The notes below the pieces were generated by a model that had not been told where the DNA came from, made no database searches, and was given only the letters and a program-made list of their open reading frames with translations. DNA of 31,539 bases, taken from contig CAYZYG010000057.1 of assembly GCA_964481395.1 (NCBI GenBank), positions 1-31,539 of the forward strand. Reading direction: 5' to 3'. Below, in pieces: positions 29,505-31,539 of this stretch. The position numbers and the translations under genes were made by a program. The stretch's first letter is position 1. The number at the start of each line of letters is the position of its first letter. Origin of the DNA: JBFMFH01 sp964481395. Lineage in GTDB: Bacteria > Acidobacteriota > Vicinamibacteria > Vicinamibacterales > JAKQTR01.

Positions 29505-30752
29505 CTACTTGTGGCCGGCGGTGTCGACTGCTGGCTTGGGCTGATTCGGGGCATCCGCGCCGACTGGCTCCGCTGCGGGGAAACGGATCTCGACGGCGGC
29601 GGCCACGAGACCCCGCTGGGTGTCGTAGGGGTATGTGACGCGCGACCCGTCAGCCACGGAGACCGACGCCGGCGCGGGCGCCGCGCTGCCGCCCAGATGC
29701 TGGAGCACGACCTGGCCCTTCCTGGTCATCGGCCGGGACCTCACGGCGGCGTGGCGGCCATCGAGGAGGCCGTCGAGCGTCGACGCGAGCAGTTCCAGCC
29801 TCGCCTTCGGCTGGCCTTCGCCGTCGGGTTCCTCGGCCAGTTCCTCGAGGTTCTCCAGCGAATCGTAGCTCGCGATGATGAACACGCCCGCGAGTCCCGC
29901 TTCGGGGTCGACGGTGAGCCACCGGTCGCCGCCAGGCACCTCGTAGGTCCGGCCGGCCTTCACGCCGGCGACCCCACGGAGGGTGGTGTCGGGGAATAGA
30001 ACGCGGACCGCGCCCCGCCGGTCGGTGGTGATGACATACGCGAAACCATCGGCACTCGGGGCGAGCAGGAGGCGGATCTGGTCGCCTGGCCCGACGGGCA
30101 CGCCGGCCCGGACGCGGAACGGCACGGTTCGCCCGGCATCGGTCCGCTGGCCGAATCCGGCCCAGTGGATTTCGAACGGTGGCACGGGTGGAGGGGGCTT
30201 GGGCTGATTCCAGGTTCTCAGAAGCGGCGGGATGATGAGACCCGCGACGACGACGAGGAGGGCGGCTGCCGCCACCGCGGTGGCCTGCTTGACCCGTCGC
30301 ATCAGGAGCCGGTCCTCGACCTCCTGGGAGCTGAGCAGCCGGTGCGACAGGATGGCGACGGCCTCGCGGCTGCGTGCGGGGTCGAACGGGACGTATTGCC
30401 ACGGCTTCAGGGTGATGAGCCGTGGCGACGGGGGCGCGGGCGTCGTCGTCGCTGCGGTGTGCTCGGCGATCCAGAGCAGGTTCCGGCCGGTGGCCAGCGC
30501 CTGAGCGATCTCCTGGTCCCGCGTCGATGGGCCGTCCGGATCCGGCTCGCTGGCGGCTCCCTCCTGGACGACCACGAAATCCGCGGTGTCGGCGATGATC
30601 GCGAGGCGTTCGTCGACCCCTGCGGTTCCCGGGGAGCGTCCGGCCACGCAGACGCGGAATCCGAGACGGGACAGGCCTCCGGCGACCGCGGCCGCGACGG
30701 GGCCGTCGGGCTGTGTCGTGCTGAGGTAGACGTCGTAGCAGGCGAGCTTCAT
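29505..30752 (-). CDS. TIR-like / transmembrane / DUF4384-like protein
   Basis: 415 residues from the ATG at 30752; the longer frame to 31055 crosses the promoter region. Residues 1-100 resemble a TIR domain: YDVYLSTTQPDG at the start, LSRLGFRVCVAG, DTADFVVVQEG, and DQEIAQALATGRNLLWIAE, where Glu81 takes the place of the catalytic Glu of TIR NADases. Residues about 157-178 form one membrane helix. A Pro-rich hinge leads to a DUF4384-like domain (about 220-300: GDQIRLLLAPSADGFAYV, GAVRVLFPD, VPGGDRWLTVDPEAGLAGVF), usually periplasmic and often fused to caspase-like or kinase domains. The TIR part would be cytosolic. A signalling or defence role is possible but unproven. Confidence 0.75.
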   Translation of the reverse strand: MKLACYDVYLSTTQPDGPVAAAVAGGLSRLGFRVCVAGRSPGTAGVDERLAIIADTADFVVVQEGAASEPDPDGPSTRDQEIAQALATGRNLLWIAEHTAATTTPAPPSPRLITLKPWQYVPFDPARSREAVAILSHRLLSSQEVEDRLLMRRVKQATAVAAAALLVVVAGLIIPPLLRTWNQPKPPPPVPPFEIHWAGFGQRTDAGRTVPFRVRAGVPVGPGDQIRLLLAPSADGFAYVITTDRRGAVRVLFPDTTLRGVAGVKAGRTYEVPGGDRWLTVDPEAGLAGVFIIASYDSLENLEELAEEPDGEGQPKARLELLASTLDGLLDGRHAAVRSRPMTRKGQVVLQHLGGSAAPAPASVSVADGSRVTYPYDTQRGLVAAAVEIRFPAAEPVGADAPNQPKPAVDTAGHK

Positions 30753-30766
30753 CGGTCGTTCGGGTG

Positions 30767-30796
30767 ATTGTAGCGTTGCGCGCGTGATCGGGTCGA
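30767..30796 (-). promoter_or_regulatory. candidate promoter for the TIR-like gene
   Basis: Minus strand: TCGACC (30796-30791), 18-base spacer, TACAAT (30772-30767, five of six). Transcription would begin near 30760, leaving a leader of only about eight bases and no visible ribosome site. Confidence 0.3.
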
Positions 30797-30884
30797 CTGG
30801 CGGGGAAGTCCAGGGGTAAGGCCCGGTGACGGCATGCCACCGGTCCCCTCCTCCGGACTGCCGATCGGGAACGTTCGGTTTTGC

Positions 30885-30912
30885 TTGACAAACCTGTGTC
30901 CCCAACGATAAT
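30885..30912 (+). promoter_or_regulatory. strong sigma70-type promoter for the second TonB receptor
   Basis: TTGACA (30885-30890, perfect -35), 16-base spacer, GATAAT (30907-30912, five of six). It would give a leader of about 180 bases before the ATG at 31101. Confidence 0.55.
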
Positions 30913-31100
30913 TCCTGGCACAGTTTCCTGCGGCGTGTGGCCGGCGGGCCGGGTTCGGGTCTGCCGGTCGATGTGTCGCTGCGGGTGGCCAGCGGGCTAC
31001 GGATCGCCATCATCTCTCCCATGGCCGATGGCGGCTCCTGTCTGCTGCGGATCACGGTTGTCGTACTTGCGTGTGCAGTTGTCCGATGGAGGGAGGCTCA

Positions 31101-31539
31101 ATGAGACGCAGAGTACCGGTGTGGAAGTGTGCGCTGGCGTGCCTGGCCGTGCTGTGCCTGTGCAGCCCGCTGGCGTACGCGCAGAGCGGCGGCACGACGT
31201 CGTTGTCGGGGGTGGTGGCGGACAGTTCGGGCGGCGTGCTGCCGGGCGCGGACGTGGTGGTGAAGAACAACGCCACGGCCGCGACGTACCCGACGGTGAC
31301 GGACGCCGAGGGGCGGTTTTCGATCCCCGCCCTGAATCCGGGCACCTACACGGTGACCGTGTCGATGATGGGGTTCAAGACGTTCGTGGCCCCGGACGTG
31401 CAGGTGGTGACGGCGCAGCCGGCGTCGGTGCGGGTGTCGCTGGAACTCGGGGAACTGAGTGAGACCGTCATCGTGACCGGGGCAGCGGAGGTCGTGCAGA
31501 CGCAGACGGCGTCGGTGGCGACGACGATTGCGGTGCAGC
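31101..31539 (+). CDS. Oar-like TonB-dependent receptor, N-terminal part only
   Basis: 146 codons are visible from the ATG at 31101, which follows a strong GGAGGGAGG site. A signal peptide (WKCALACLAVLCLCSPLAYA, cut before QSGG) leads into a carboxypeptidase-regulatory-like Ig domain: TSLSGVVADSSGGVLPGADV, then DAEGRFSIPALNPGTYTV and MMGFKTFVAPDV. The linker LGELSETVIVTGAAEVVQT resembles the start of a plug domain, as in the large Oar-like outer-membrane receptors that are many in Acidobacteriota. The barrel lies outside the window, so the TonB assignment is by pattern. The frame continues open to the window edge. Confidence 0.85.
   Translation, partial: MRRRVPVWKCALACLAVLCLCSPLAYAQSGGTTSLSGVVADSSGGVLPGADVVVKNNATAATYPTVTDAEGRFSIPALNPGTYTVTVSMMGFKTFVAPDVQVVTAQPASVRVSLELGELSETVIVTGAAEVVQTQTASVATTIAVQ

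Larger units (their letters stand above)
30753..31100. other. intergenic region between divergent TIR-like and Oar-like receptor genes
   Basis: 348 bases. Holds a minus-strand -10-like element close to the TIR-like gene, the plus-strand promoter at 30885-30912, and a leader of about 180 bases before the receptor. A plus-strand frame from 30881 overlaps the receptor out of frame and is a shadow. Confidence 0.55.

Noticed and set aside
30881..31462. 193-codon plus-strand frame overlapping the second receptor
   Set aside because: It is out of frame with the signal peptide and strong ribosome site at 31101 and starts inside the promoter.
1..31539. tRNA, rRNA, transposase or integrase genes
   Set aside because: None recognised on either strand; the repeats carry no coding sequence for mobility.

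Overview
The window is GC-rich, tightly packed and bacterial. It looks like a member of the Acidobacteriota, probably of the Vicinamibacteria/Luteitalea kind. This rests on two large TonB-dependent receptors with N-terminal carboxypeptidase-regulatory-like domains, many secreted peptidases, the mix of catabolic genes and short intergenic repeats. It is a judgement from gene style, not a database match. No rRNA, tRNA, CRISPR array, integrase or transposase was seen.

Layout. 1-2365 (minus): a compact operon of a YbdL-type aminotransferase, uridine kinase and a YpfJ-like zinc metalloprotease cut by the window edge. 2563-8798: single genes, namely a SAM methyltransferase, a small basic protein, a CBM9-like protein, an M3 peptidyl-dipeptidase, a trypsin-like lipoprotein and an LD-carboxypeptidase. 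9103-11910: a TonB-dependent receptor, followed by 390 bp packed with palindromes.

12301-24505 (plus): a ten-gene catabolic operon. Its order is a 2,4-dienoyl-CoA-reductase/Old-Yellow-type Fe-S flavoenzyme, an ACMSD-like amidohydrolase, a bicupin, an unrecognised Cys/His protein, an acyl-CoA ligase, E1 alpha, E1 beta, an enoyl-CoA hydratase, an acyl-CoA dehydrogenase and a lipoyl E2. Converging on it from the minus strand (28655-24813) is etfB-etfA plus a membrane Fe-S oxidoreductase resembling ETF:menaquinone oxidoreductase (EMO). Inference: an organic acid, perhaps cyclic or aromatic, is opened, activated with CoA, oxidatively decarboxylated and beta-oxidised. The acyl-CoA dehydrogenase electrons would pass through ETF and the membrane protein to quinone. 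The substrate cannot be read from the sequence. No lipoamide dehydrogenase (E3) is present. Several enzymes of the operon deviate at normally conserved catalytic positions.

29022-30752 (minus): a TIR-like/transmembrane/DUF4384-like protein with a DUF456 membrane protein behind it. 31101-end (plus): the start of a second, Oar-like TonB-dependent receptor behind a near-consensus promoter.

The most unusual non-coding signal is a set of degenerate tandem repeats with a strict 7-bp period, in five places, all between genes or at a gene end. A palindrome cluster upstream of the catabolic operon and three copies of an ATTCCCGC inverted repeat add to this.
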